NCBI GenBank assembly: GCA_023898485.1 | Contig: CP060225.1 | Span: 682,001-746,000, forward strand | Direction of reading: 5' to 3' | Source of the DNA: Candidatus Peribacteria bacterium | Lineage (GTDB): Bacteria > Patescibacteriota > Gracilibacteria > Absconditabacterales > Absconditicoccaceae | Length of the DNA: 64,000 nt | Part shown: positions 54,105-63,721 of the stretch, one piece after another | Layout: each line of letters begins with the position of its first letter | Position numbering within the stretch: position 1 is the stretch's first letter | Notes under the pieces: generated by a model | The model's database searches: none | Told to the model about the DNA's origin: nothing | The model's input: only the letters and a program-made list of their open reading frames with translations | Position numbers and translations under genes: made by a program

Positions 54105-54179
54105 TGGTGCCGAGAGGCAGAATTGAACTGCCGACACAAGGCTTTTCAGGCCTCTGCTCTACCACTGAGCTACCTCGGC
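54105..54179 (-). tRNA. tRNA-Phe (GAA)
   Basis: Acceptor GCCGAGG pairs with TCTCGGC; anticodon loop CTGAAAA gives GAA; CCA encoded. A copy of its 5' half lies just upstream (54241-54266). Confidence 0.94.
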
Positions 54180-54196
54180 TCATACATAATATACTT

Positions 54197-54266
54197 GTGT
54201 CTTTGGCGAAGCCCAAACGACACACCCCGACTTATCGGGGCTACTCTACCACTGAGCTACCTCGGC
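54197..54266 (-). pseudogene. tRNA-Phe 5'-half fragment followed by two hairpins
   Basis: 54241-54266 repeats the first 26 bases of tRNA-Phe (GCCGAGGTAGCTCAGTGG..) with one mismatch. Instead of an anticodon arm there is CCCCGA-TAAG-TCGGGG (54225-54240), then a second hairpin whose arms include GTGTC and GACAC (54197-54223). No T-arm or 3' acceptor follows, so it is not a functional tRNA. Confidence 0.75.
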
Positions 54267-54433
54267 ATGCGATACCAAAACATCACTCTCTCAAGTGACT
54301 GGGGGCGAAGATAGACAAAATTGATACTAATTGCAAGTCTAAATTATGATTTGTGATGACAATATTCTAGCAGTCGCTTTCTGTCGAGTTAGACTTGCAT
54401 TGACACATGGCTTATATACAAAGGCTGTCACGT

Positions 54434-54525
54434 GGTGAGGTGTCCGAGTGGTTGAAGGAGCACGCCTGGAACGCGTGTACCCCGACATGTCGGGGTCGAG
54501 GGTTCGAATCCCTTCCTCACCGCCA
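54434..54525 (+). tRNA. tRNA-Ser (GGA)
   Basis: Acceptor GGTGAGG / CCTCACC, anticodon loop CTGGAAC (GGA), long variable arm with CCCCGA-CATG-TCGGGG, and encoded CCA. Class II tRNA, transcribed away from the other tRNAs. Confidence 0.95.
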
Positions 54526-54529
54526 CTAA

Positions 54530-54617
54530 CAGATAAAGTGGATGAAATAGACGAAATGGTACAAGTGGAAACAATCCACTGCATCTATTTGATCTATTTA
54601 TTCTATTTGATCCATCT
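54530..54617. repeat. Paired 9-bp repeat arrays in inverted orientation
   Basis: 54532-54572 has units AAGTGGATG, AAATAGACG, AAATGGTAC, AAGTGGAAA. 54577-54617 has the complementary type (ATCTATTTG, ATCTATTTA, TTCTATTTG, ATCCATCTA). The two can pair into a long imperfect hairpin between tRNA-Ser and the next gene. Confidence 0.65.
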
Positions 54618-54624
54618 AAAAGCA

Positions 54625-55356
54625 ATGCAGACACCTGTCGAACTCGTACGTAGACATTCTAGTCCTGACGGTCAGACGTGTCAGTTATTTTTTCGTACAG
54701 AAGAACGTGTCGACTTCGTCGAAGGACAGTTTGTGATGCTCGAGCCCAATATCATCTACAGCCATCCGCACAAACCACCCAAAAGAGCCTACAGCATAGG
54801 TAGCACCATGCAGCAGATGATCAATAGCAATACGCTGACGACTATCGTCAAGTACACCGGTCCTGGTGGCATGTCGGACTACCTCGTCAATCAACTCAAG
54901 GAGTGAGACAAAATGAATCTCATGGGCTCCTATGGACACATGGTCGACAAGGGTGTGTCGAAAAACTATCTCCTCATCAGTGTAGGTAGTGGTATCACTC
55001 CCCTCTATAGTATCTACCAAAAACTGATCCAGACCCACGACTACAATCGTATCGCACGGCTGTATGGCGAGAAATTCTCGAAAAACCTCCTCCCTAATCT
55101 CACGCATGAGCGAGCGTTCAATGAGTCTCCTCACTGTCGTCATCGATGTCACCTCAGTAGAGAGCAAGATGAGATGCCTGCAGGACGACTTCCTGGACGC
55201 GTGGGTGAGTCGCTCGATGCGGCACTAGAATACCTAGAGACTACGGATATCAGTATCTTCCTCTGTGGCCATCCCGATATGGTCGATGAGATAAGGTCAA
55301 TACTTATAGAAGAAAAATGATTTGAAAAAGGGCAAGTGAAGTTTGAGAAGTATTAG
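54625..55356 (+). CDS. FNR-family flavin oxidoreductase
   Basis: 243 residues. The FAD domain has PKRAYSIGST (RxYS), and TIVKYTGPGGMSDYL. The NAD(P) domain has LLISVGSGITPLYSIYQ and ends with IFLCGHPDMVDEI. UGA glycines at LKEGDK and EEKGFEKG near the C-terminus. It probably transfers electrons between NAD(P)H and a ferredoxin or other carrier; the partner is not visible. The stop codon overlaps that of the converging amidotransferase gene. Confidence 0.85.
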
Positions 55357-55883
55357 AAATCCATACCAGTCACTAAAGATAATAGCTCTTTCCCGTCAGT
55401 AGTATCCATATTTGCTTCTGGATGGAATTGAAAACCTCGTTGAGGTTTTTCTTTGTGTCTGATGATTTCATGCCCATGTGATGATTGTGCAAGAGAAATC
55501 AAATCTTTACTCAATTCTTTGATAGTGTATCTATGCGCTTCATATACTGTATATGTCTTATGGTTGTAGACAATATCCATATGAGTTTGTAGCTTCTCTG
55601 ATAAATGATCAAAATGCGATCAATATGCTTGTGCTATAATCTGTGCTCCTAGGCAAATACCTATGATAGGTTTGCTTGTGGTGCGAATAAAATCCTCTTC
55701 ATAAACATATGGACTTGGTTTATAAAAAACACTATGATGTCATCATCCACTGAGAACATAAAGATCATATGCTTCTTGGTCAAATTCTTCTCCAAGCTCC
55801 ACAATATCGATATTATGTTCTACACACAATGTTAGCAAGTAATCGATATGTTTGGTTTCATTATTGATGATAAGGATTTTCAT
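55353..55883 (-). CDS. Class I glutamine amidotransferase (TrpG-like)
   Basis: 176 residues. YVLSGGGHHSV (two UGA glycines in the oxyanion-hole loop), the nucleophile elbow IGICLGAQIIAQAYG, and FQFHPEANMD with the His-Glu pair complete the triad. It releases ammonia from glutamine for an unknown synthase; no trp, pab or his genes are near. The C-terminus TGMDF overlaps the FNR-type gene's stop. Confidence 0.88.
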
Positions 55884-55918
55884 ATATCTACCAAATATTA
55901 GGTGAAATTTGAGAAGTA

Positions 55919-56470
55919 TTAAGTGTTGAGTAATGTTTTTTCTGGTACATTTCCCGCAAGATACTCTTGGTATCTTGTTTTTTGTTGTTCTGTCTGAGCT
56001 ACCATTCCCATTGCAGTAAGTAATTTTTGAGCTCTATCTGTATCACCGCTTCCCTTCTTAATATTATAAAGTGATTCACATAGATCAAAATCATTCGACT
56101 CTATAATACGATCTAATGTCTTTGGGAAATAATCTTTTGGAAATTGTTTCTCTTTCTTCTTCCATCGTGATCATTCCCACCCCCTTAGAAAGAAATGCTT
56201 TATTTTTCATCGAAACGATTGCTTCTTTTGTTCTTCCTCTATAACATCATTTTGATTTTCTAGACTTCCTGACGCTCATATAACATCTTCAGTGACTTCT
56301 TCCTGATAGAGTTTTTCTTTCAGCACTTCTAATTGTTCTTCTTTTTCATTTTCAGCTACTATCTTATCTGTTTCGATTTCTTCTTGTGTTGGCTGAATTT
56401 CAGCACTCTCTGGAGCTGGTGCTGCAATTGCTTCTTGTGTATACTCTCATGTAGTGGGTGTATTTCTCAT
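55919..56470 (-). CDS. Hypothetical Glu-rich protein
   Basis: 183 residues with four UGA codons. The N-terminal half is acidic and disordered-looking (IQPTQEEIETDKIVAENEKE); the second half is basic then helical (FRGKIKHFFLRGWEGSRWKK; LLTAMGMVAQTEQQKTRYQE). No family recognised. It lies between the amidotransferase and the dioxygenase-like gene. Confidence 0.55.
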
Positions 56471-56535
56471 TATAAAACACATAATTCATAAAACATTTCT
56501 CATTATATGCGCCAATGTTCTTTTATGCAAATTTT

Positions 56536-56563
56536 CCAAAAATCCCACACATCAGTGCGGGAT
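56536..56563 (-). terminator. Terminator after the dioxygenase-like gene
   Basis: On the minus strand ATCCCGCAC-TGAT-GTGTGGGAT with TTTTTGG following; begins about 32 bases after the stop codon at 56595. Confidence 0.85.
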
Positions 56564-56594
56564 CTCTTGGTGTATTATATGTAACTAGTGTTTC

Positions 56595-57356
56595 TTATTC
56601 GTCGCCCTCCGCCTTGAGCCTGAAGTCGAAGGTGAGATCTGCTGACGTAGCATCAGGATTTCCATAGATGATTTGGCAGTATGGTAGTCACTGTGCGACA
56701 TTATCATTCTCAGGAGTAGGTGTGTCTCCTTCGTATGGCAGGATCAGCTGAGTAATGACAGGATTGTATCCGTCAGCAGAGATGCGGAGATGGAGGTGAC
56801 GAGCTCTGCCCTCATAAAGTCCTGGATAGATAGAGCTGATCTTGTATGCACCATTCTCATCGGTCAGTATATAGCCACGCAAGCTGATCTGTGTAGGATC
56901 GTAGTCGGAGTAGTCTCCATTGCCCTGTGGGTGGTACTTACCAGAGTCGTCTGCTTGTCGTACTTCTATCTTGGCACCAGCGATAGGGTCGCTATCGTCT
57001 AGTCCGCCATAGACTTGTCCTTCGAGCGTAAGAGGCTCACCATCGAGATTGTCATAGTTGAGTGTCATATTGTCAGCGAGTTGGAGTGTATTCTGGACAT
57101 AGTATGGTCACTCGGTCGTCTGGACCGTGATACCGCAAGTATTCTTCTGTTCTTCGGTGAGTGTATAGCCACCAAATCCTTGGTCTCTAGGTCTATCACC
57201 TGCTGGAGGAGTAGGACGATCAGTCCCTGTCGTGATAGTTGCAGTGGTGCCTGTTGTGACAGTATTCGTAGTGGAGGTTGTGGTCATACCACATGCTGCG
57301 AGCGTGAGGAGTCCGATAGTCGCTCCCATAAGCATAAAATGTCTGTTTTTGATCAT
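56595..57356 (-). CDS. Intradiol ring-cleavage dioxygenase-like lipoprotein
   Basis: 253 residues. The signal MIKNRHFMLMGATIGLLTLA ends in the lipobox LAAC (Cys about residue 22), then a Thr-rich linker. The core has EGPYYVQNT, GDYSDYDPTQ, SLRGYILTDENGAYKISS, and EGRARHLHLRIS, matching the Tyr/Tyr/His/His iron-ligand regions of protocatechuate and catechol dioxygenases. Three UGA glycines. As an exported lipoprotein it may not be a catabolic enzyme; exported members of this family are known but poorly understood. No other aromatic-degradation gene is nearby. Confidence 0.78.
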
Positions 57357-57450
57357 GTGCTATAAGGTTATATTAAAGGTAAAATCATTCATGTGCGGAT
57401 GGTATATAAGTAGATATAATAATACAAGAGTGGTATATGGTGAGATATCT

Positions 57451-57520
57451 TTATAAACTTTTCATAAATACCTTCCCCTTCTTTCCTTTCCTCACAAGTA
57501 AAGCTGTATCGAGTTCGAAA
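57451..57520 (-). pseudogene. Duplicated 3' end of tyrS
   Basis: Encodes about 23 residues, FELDTALLVRKGKKGKVFMK, that match the tyrS C-terminus IELKDSLLMRKGKKGKVFVL. The DNA is about 80% identical over 45 bases. It lies directly beyond the 57525-58172 gene, so that gene is bracketed by two copies of the tyrS 3' end. Confidence 0.75.
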
Positions 57521-57524
57521 ATCA

Positions 57525-58172
57525 TTAGGTCAAACTCACCACAATAAACCATACTACAAATAGTCCAAACACAATATATATTATATATTTTGTGTACTCT
57601 TCTCGTTCTTTCATATAATCTTTTGTTTCTCTCCATAATAATCACAATAAAAATCAATTGAGAAAGTATAGCCCAACACCCAATGGGATAAAAACGAACA
57701 TTATATTAAAAACAATTCAAAATGTCACTCTTTTAAACTTAATATTTGAAGGCATTCCCATCTCATCGAGAACATATTTTGTTATTCTTGATCAGTCATC
57801 CCAATGTTGATATACCTTATATATATTGTCATCTATGTCATAGGTATATGTATATCAAGTTCTCTGCAATCAAGTAAAAACATCGCTCAACACATTATAT
57901 ACGTCATCCAACTCTATATTGGATTCTCATACTCTATAATCTACAACATATTTCTGGTCAACTAATCTTTGTGTATCTTGATACATCACAATACCTGTAT
58001 AATTCAGGATTCCATTTGATATGTCTACTACCATGGAGGTATAATTCTTTGTATCAGCGTCTGGTATTTTGAAGCCATATTGCATTGAGTATAATATGCC
58101 CAAAACTACTAATGGTACTATTATAGTGCACAAAAGGAACACGAGCAAAATTGATAATTTTTTTTGTTTCAT
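57525..58172 (-). CDS. Membrane protein, 215 aa
   Basis: MKQKKLSILLVFLLCTIIVP starts with a membrane segment, followed by a polar domain of about 110 residues (TSMVVDISNGILNYTGIV .. YQHWDDGSRITKYVLDE) and two C-terminal membrane segments. Seven UGA glycines. No family recognised. Located between tyrS and a duplicate of the tyrS 3' end. Confidence 0.65.
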
Positions 58173-58201
58173 GATCTATATTACAAAACAAAACATAAAA
58201 T

Positions 58202-59476
58202 CTATTGTCATAACACAAACACCTTCCCCTTCTTCCCCTTCCTCATAAGCAAAGAATCTTTTAATTCAATCTCTGCACCGATATCATCTATCTTCTGCTC
58301 ATCGATATATAATGCACCTGACTGGATGAGTTTCTTGGCTTCGCCATTGGATGAGGCGAGACCCACATGGACGGCGAGCTCAGTCGCTCTGTATGATCCT
58401 GACTGTAAACGAACACCTCCTGTTGCATCACAGAGTGCAGACTGTGTCGCTGCGTCGAGTGCTGCGATCTCACTCATAATATCTCCTGTCGAGAAGAGTA
58501 CAGATGTGATCGCTGCTGCTTGGGTCGCTGCATCGGTACCGAAGATGGTCGTCACGACATAGATAGCGAGTTGCTCCTGCCCATAGCGGCGAGATGGATC
58601 TTCGACATGTTGGGTGACGATAGCGTCGATCTCCTCGAATGAGAGCAGGGTAAAGAGTTTGAGATATCTCTCCACGTCCTCATCGGTTGTATTCAGGAAG
58701 TATTGGTAGACAGAGTACGGTGAGTTCATGGTCGGATCGAGCCAGATAGCATTGCCCTCAGATTTGCCGAATTTTTTGCCAGTGCTGTCCAGGATCAGCG
58801 GACCCGTAGCACCGAAGACGGTCTGGTCGAGTTTTTTGCGAACGAGCTCGACTCATGTAGTAATGTTTCATCGCTGATCAGAGCCTGCGATCTGGAGTGA
58901 GACGCCGTGGTCTTGATAGAGACGGAGGTAGTCATAGGACTGCAGGAGCATGTAGGAGAACTCGGTGTACGAGATTGATTTGTCTGGATCCTCGATGCGC
59001 TTTTTGACGGTTTCTTTGGTCATCATGTAGTTGATGGTGATGTATTTGCCGACCTCGCGGAGGAAATCGATGTAGCTCATGTCGGTATAGAAGTCTTCGT
59101 TGTTGATGACTTCAAAATCAAAATCATGACCAGACAGCTCACGAAGATGCTCGAGCATGCCCTGGACTTGGTTCGTGATGGACGTGACATTGGTCTGGAG
59201 TTGTTCTGGAGAGAGAAATGATCTTTCGGAATCCTTGCCTCCCGGATCACCGATCATACCCGTTGCACCACCGACTATAAGATAGAGCTTGTTGCCACGT
59301 TTCATATAGTTGACGGCCTGCATAAACACGCAGAAATTACCCAAGTGAAGCGACTGCGCTGTCGGATCACATCCGAAGTAGAGTGCCTTGCCTCACTGGT
59401 CGAAGGTATCGAAGAGGTCTTCATGCGTATACTGATAGAGAAATCCTCTCTGCTCAAGTTCTTGTCTAAGATACAT
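58202..59476 (-). CDS. tyrS: Tyrosyl-tRNA synthetase
   Basis: 424 residues. Class I signature HIGH is HLGN (QSLHLGNFC), KMSKS is KFGKS (KKFGKSEGN). LIVGGATGMIGDPGGKDSER follows the first motif. A C-terminal S4 RNA-binding domain ends in RKGKKGKVFVL. UGA glycines at FDQGGKAL, DQRGN, and two residues before the TAG stop. I start at ATG 59476 (MYLRQELEQRG), which has GGAGAG 5 bases upstream, one of the few SD-like sites here; ATG 59506 is an alternative. Confidence 0.96.
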
Positions 59477-59619
59477 GCTCTCTCCAGCGACACCATAATA
59501 AAACATAGGCTGTTTATAGTGAATATGTATAACAATAGCAATCTTCTATCTATTGACTTTCGTATTCTTATATATATTATAATGCATCATTTATAGATTA
59601 TTATGGACTCTAGTGTCTT

Positions 59620-60723
59620 ATGAGCAATCACTCTTCCAAGATATGAAAATGATTACTCCAAACCTCGAATAAGGTTGATCTTTTGGAATGGAAATACCAG
59701 AGTGGTTATAGTAGTATACCAAAGTATCTTAGTGCTAAAGAAGTTGCCAGGAGAGAGCTGTGTAATGCTCTCCTCGCTAAACAACGTAAACAATATTATA
59801 AGAAGATATATCAAAGCATAGAAGATATCAATCAACACAAAGACAATACCTCAGACCATGGTCTACGTATTGTGTGAAATGCATCTCATCTACCTGCCGT
59901 GCAAGAAGCTATTCAAAAAGCCACTGCAAAAAATCAGACATCGCACATACTTTATACCCCCAAGAAAAAGGGGAGTGTATTATCTAAGATCGATAAAAAA
60001 TCAGAGGATGCTATCAATGAGTATAGAAAAATCCATAAAGATAATCTCAATACTCATGCTCAAACACTTTTTACTGAGGTTGTAGATTTTATTAAAACCA
60101 ACGATATTGATCCTCATGAGGCTTCCTCTGGTGCATTTTTCCAGCAGTATGTAAGCCGCCTTCTCAAAGACCACTACGTTAAGGAATGTTGATTGGTGGA
60201 GATAAAAAAGCTTGTTGATGATTGTGGGAAATTGTTTAAGGATCGTAACAAGGCACAGGTCATGTTTGTATGAGCACTGAATCATGCTATTATACTCTCT
60301 GTCCTGACAGAACAAGAGTCATGTTATGAAATCAAAATCCCCCTCACTAATCCAACAATTTCACATATATTAGATGCCAAATATCGCATCGATATGTGTT
60401 TTGCAGAGCCTATCTGAAAGACCAAAAATATCATAATATACACTGTAGATGCCAAGACAAAAAGCACAAAATATAACAATGATCTCATACTAAATAATCA
60501 GCAGAAAAGATTTATTAGTATGCTTGCTGATAAAGCACTCAGAGCACAGGGATTCAACCTCTCTAGTAGGTGCTACATTTTCAAACATATTCAGCTTGCT
60601 AGTGATATTAGGGAACGCCCGCGGTTACCTCATGATCATGAGTTCACCCATCAATACAAGTGATATATGGAAGCCAGAAAAAATATTATATGTGCACGGC
60701 ATCAACAAAAGCGAAAACCATAG
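59620..60723 (+). CDS. Putative PD-(D/E)xK-like nuclease, 367 aa
   Basis: 367 residues from MSNHSSKIGKGLLQTSNKVD to TAG 60723 with about eight UGA codons. The N-terminal two thirds are helical and basic. The C-terminal part has DAKYRIDMCFAEPIG then NIIIYTVDAKTKSTKY, a D..DxK arrangement as in PD-(D/E)xK restriction-type nucleases. No methyltransferase lies nearby. The assignment rests on this motif only. A good terminator follows. Confidence 0.5.
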
Positions 60724-60750
60724 CCATCACTCCTTGCTTTCGTTCCCTCG

Positions 60751-60782
60751 CCTGACTAGACTGTGGTCAGGTTTTTGTTTTT
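60751..60782 (+). terminator. Terminator between the nuclease-like gene and tmk
   Basis: CCTGAC and GTCAGG pair around an 8-10-base loop and are followed by TTTTTGTTTTT. It separates 59620-60723 from tmk-rsmA. Confidence 0.85.
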
Positions 60783-60795
60783 GGAAAAACATATC

Positions 60796-61455
60796 ATGTA
60801 CATAGCATTTGAGTGAGTGGTCGGCACAGGGAAGTCGACACAATCCAAGAGACTCTACGAATATATTCAAAAAAAATATCCAGATACTCCCCTCGAGTTC
60901 GTCCGTGAGCCAGGTGGGACAGAGATTGCAGAGTCTATCAGAAGGATGGTCCAGTGAACTGCGCGAAAGGAGGAAATGCACCCACTTACTGATGCATATC
61001 TCTACGCTGCTGCGAGAGTCCAGCTCATGCAGGCAAAGATCAAACCTATCCTTAATCAGTGAGGAATTGTGGTAGCTGATAGATGCTTCGTCTCATCACT
61101 TGCATACCAGTGATATGCACAGGGTTTGTGAATAGAGAAGGTTTTCCTAATCAATAGACAAGCATTACTCGATTGCTTGCCTGATGTGGTACTTTTTATG
61201 GATTTGGATATAGAAGTTGGTCTCAGTAGGACTTTCGATGCCGATGGAGACAAATGGGAAAAGAAAAATGCAGACTTTTTTCGTACCATAGAAAGAGGAT
61301 ATCGTGAAGCAAGCAAACACCCACAAGTAGCTCCTCTTCGAGAAAATATCGATGCAAGTGGCACACAGGATGAGGTGCGACAAAAACTATTGAATGCACT
61401 GACCTGACATAGATTATGGAATATGTTTTCACTTGCAGATGAAGCTCATGGGTAG
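60796..61455 (+). CDS. tmk: Thymidylate kinase
   Basis: Phosphorylates dTMP to dTDP. 219 residues. The P-loop FEGVVGTGKSTQ has its first Gly encoded by UGA (60814-60816). FVREPGGTEIAE and the DR motif VVADRCFVSSLAYQG with another UGA glycine complete the site. The last 17 bases overlap rsmA. It continues the pathway of ThyA encoded at 32624-33670. Confidence 0.95.
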
Positions 61456-62200
61456 ACCACTGGGACAGCATTTCCTCCGCGATAGCAAAGTACTCGATCG
61501 TACCGTACAGCGAATCACCAAGCTCTATGAACAAAACGAATGCCAGACCCTCATCGAGATCGGTCCGTGAAAGGGTGCCCTGACCAAGAAAATCGTCTGA
61601 ATCAGTGATCATTTTCTGGTCTATGAAAAAGATACGACACTGGAGTCGCATCTCCTACAGATCGTCAATAAAGAGCAGATCATCTGGGGTGATGTCCTGG
61701 AGCAATCAGTAGATGAGTCCATAGATCGCAACACGACACTGATTGTGGGCAATCTGCCGTATTATATTACCTCACCGATTCTGAGACAATTCTTCGAACA
61801 TGACCACTTTGTCAGCGGAGTGTTTCTCATCCAGAGAGAGGTAGCAGAAAAAATCATGACCGATGCTCCGAAAAAATCATATCTCTGGTGGTTACTCAAC
61901 AATGGATATGATGTGCACTACTGTTTTACAGTCAAACCACAGAGTTTCAACCCACCACCCAAGGTCGACTCTGCTGTCATTGCACTCACTCGCAAGGAAC
62001 AAAGCGAAGTAGAGGACATAGACAAGCTCTTAGAGATATTAGAACTTCTGTCTCCCTACAAACGCAAAACACTTGGAGCAATAGCAACTCTCAATACAAA
62101 AAAGGGGAATACACTTACCATCCCTGAGCAATATACCAAAAAGCGTCTGGAAGAAATCGGTTGGGAAGAGATGAAGGAGATAATAGATATGAATGAATAA
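61439..62200 (+). CDS. rsmA: RsmA/KsgA, 16S rRNA dimethyladenosine transferase
   Basis: Dimethylates two adenosines near the 3' end of 16S rRNA. 253 residues. GQHFLRDSKVL, SAM motif I IEIGPGKGALT (the Gly after P is UGA, 61568-61570), motif IV NLPYYITSPI, and the C-terminal PPPKVDSAVIAL are all present. The start ATG overlaps the tmk 3' end, indicating coupling. An ATG 9 bases further in (MGRPLGQ) is also possible. Confidence 0.95.
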
Positions 62201-62210
62201 TATCATTACT

Positions 62211-62236
62211 GTCATCTCGAGCTTGTCGAGAGATCT
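62211..62236. repeat. Dispersed repeat, copy 1
   Basis: A 26-bp element containing GTCATCTCGAGCTTGTCGAG followed by AGATCT. The identical element is at 62338-62363. It contains the inverted pair CTCGA..TCGAG. Confidence 0.75.
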
Positions 62237-62337
62237 GTTTTTCGATGAGGTAATAAACTTTTCTCCTTAGTAAACTCAAACATACGTTAATAGATTTCTC
62301 CATTTCGCTACGCTGCAGTCGAAATGACATATGCCTT

Positions 62338-62363
62338 GTCATCTCGAGCTTGTCGAGAGATCT
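62338..62363. repeat. Dispersed repeat, copy 2
   Basis: Identical to 62211-62236. It overlaps the stop codon of the GIY-YIG gene. A related element (TTTCGCTACGCTGCAGTCGA, 62311-62330) lies between the two copies. Confidence 0.75.
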
Positions 62364-62649
62364 ATTCCCATTCAGAAGCAATATCAATACTTTCCTTGTT
62401 GGTGCTATCAATCAAAATATCCTTCTTTTTTCTACTTCGCTTTTTCAGTTGTTTTTCTCTAGCAATTGCCATCTCAATATCACTACACTCTTCATAATAT
62501 ACTAACTTGTTGCAGTTATATTTTTCTGTAAATCATGGTACCAGTTTTTCTTGATGTTCATATAATCTACGCTGTAGATTATTAGTCACTCCAATATAGA
62601 GAACAGTATTGGTATAATTAGATACGATATACACATAATAAGTGCCCAT
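62362..62649 (-). CDS. GIY-YIG endonuclease-domain protein
   Basis: 95 residues. YYVYIVSNYTNTVLYIGVTN is the GIY-YIG motif, followed by LQRRLYEHQEKLVPGFTEKY and AIAREKQLKKRSRKKKD with the catalytic Glu. One UGA glycine (PGFT). Stand-alone members (UPF0213/YhbQ-like) act as small nucleases of unclear role and are common, often among repeats, in CPR genomes. Here repeats lie at both ends. Confidence 0.88.
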
Positions 62650-62664
62650 AATATCTTGAGATAA

Positions 62665-62696
62665 TAAAAGATCTCTCCACTGCGGTCGAGATGACA
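62665..62696. repeat. Dispersed repeat, related element
   Basis: AGATCTCTCCACTGCGGTCG followed by AGATGACA is related to the elements at 62211 and 62338 and lies at the 5' side of the GIY-YIG gene, between it and trmD. Confidence 0.6.
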
Positions 62697-62700
62697 ACAA

Positions 62701-63330
62701 CTACTTCTGCAATACATTATCGGGCACATCCAATCATCTGACTGACGGAGGTCTCGTATAGTGTGGCTTTTCGATATTTTTCATACCCTGGAGTGGACTA
62801 TAGCTCTCCTGCTGTCGACTGGCAGACTCTTTGATGACGTCAGGAATGAGACGCACGACTGCTTCGGTCATGGTCATACTCGCTACCTCTCCACCTAGGA
62901 GGACGAAAGAACCAAGAGAGATGCGGACGAAGTGATCTGGATGTTCACGCTCACATCGCAACTGAACACGATGATCGATGCCCTCATATCTGCCATTAAT
63001 AAACATCAAATGGTCGTAACTACTCCACTGGAGGGCTGTAGACTGATTGAAAACTACCTCACTCGGTGATGGAAAGACAATGAGATATGTTTCTCCTTCC
63101 TGCACAGACAATAATGCTTGCTCGATAGACTGGATCACTGGCTCTGCCTGGATCAGCATCCCTGCACCTCATCAGTAAATAGTATCATCAACAAATCAGT
63201 CAGAGGTATTGTCTCTCGGATTATACTGCGAAAAACTCAGCAGACCACGTTCGACCGCCTTGGCTACGATGGATGTCTGCTCAAAGTTTTGGAAGATAGT
63301 AGGAAAGAGTGAAATATAGTGGATATGCAT
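62701..63330 (-). CDS. trmD: TrmD, tRNA (guanine-N1-)-methyltransferase
   Basis: Methylates G37 of tRNAs, preventing frameshifting. 209 residues. MHIHYISLFPTIF at the N-terminus, YGGGAGM with two adjacent UGA codons (63169-63174), FINGRYEGIDHR, and SLGSFVLLGGEVASM of the trefoil knot. It is shorter than E. coli TrmD (255) at the C-terminus. The usual neighbours rpsP, rimM and rplS are absent. Confidence 0.95.
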
Positions 63331-63337
63331 GGAAAAG

Positions 63338-63380
63338 GGATGAAATAGATGAAGTAGACTAAGTGGATGAAGTGGACTCT
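63338..63380. repeat. 9-bp periodic repeat, about 4 units
   Basis: AAATAGATG, AAGTAGACT, AAGTGGATG, AAGTGGACT. The array overlaps the last codons of the four-helix-bundle gene, which therefore ends in STSST. Confidence 0.65.
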
Positions 63381-63718
63381 ATGACCGATGCAATATATTT
63401 ATGTATCATAATACTAATGCGGCGACATTCGGATAATATCTGATCACATTGCTCATCATCAATCATCTTCCTTTCTTTTGCTATGATACCCATACTCCTT
63501 ACTTCACCACAACTTCATTTAGCTATATAGAGAAATCTCACTAATTCTTTCTTGGTTTCTCTCTCATATCATTCTGCAATATTGTTGGAGATCGAAAGAG
63601 TTGCCCTCAATATCTGATCCCTAAAGAAGTATATTTTACTCTCTTCCAATACATCTGCTATACGATGATAGAGGTCTTTAGATCTTTGTCGGATGATAAG
63701 ATCTTCGAATGATTGCAT
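63359..63718 (-). CDS. Four-helix-bundle protein (S23/IVP family)
   Basis: 119 residues from MQSFEDLIIRQRSKDLYHRI. ILRATLSISNNIAEGYERET, then ELVRFLYIAKGSCGEVRS is the family signature; the Gly of NIAEG is UGA (63569-63571), as is that of AKGS. Proteins of this family are encoded in 23S rRNA intervening sequences of some bacteria and as stand-alone genes in CPR; no rRNA is present here. Function unknown. Confidence 0.85.
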
Positions 63719-63721
63719 GAG

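Noticed and set aside
53906..54525. A tRNA-Gly with anticodon UCA among the tRNA genes
   Set aside because: The tRNAs here read Ile GAU, Pro UGG, Phe GAA and Ser GGA, and the one at 63842 is Arg CCG. The decoding tRNA must be elsewhere.
55040..55240. Possible compensated frameshift in the FNR-type gene (ERAFNESPHC region)
   Set aside because: Another frame also reads plausibly for a few residues, but both flanks are in the same frame and the segment is acceptable as coding; no shift is needed.
57451..57657. A 68-codon ORF starting MIFIVIIMERNKRL
   Set aside because: It overlaps the membrane-protein gene in another frame. Only its last 23 codons resemble anything (the tyrS end), so it is treated as a tyrS fragment.
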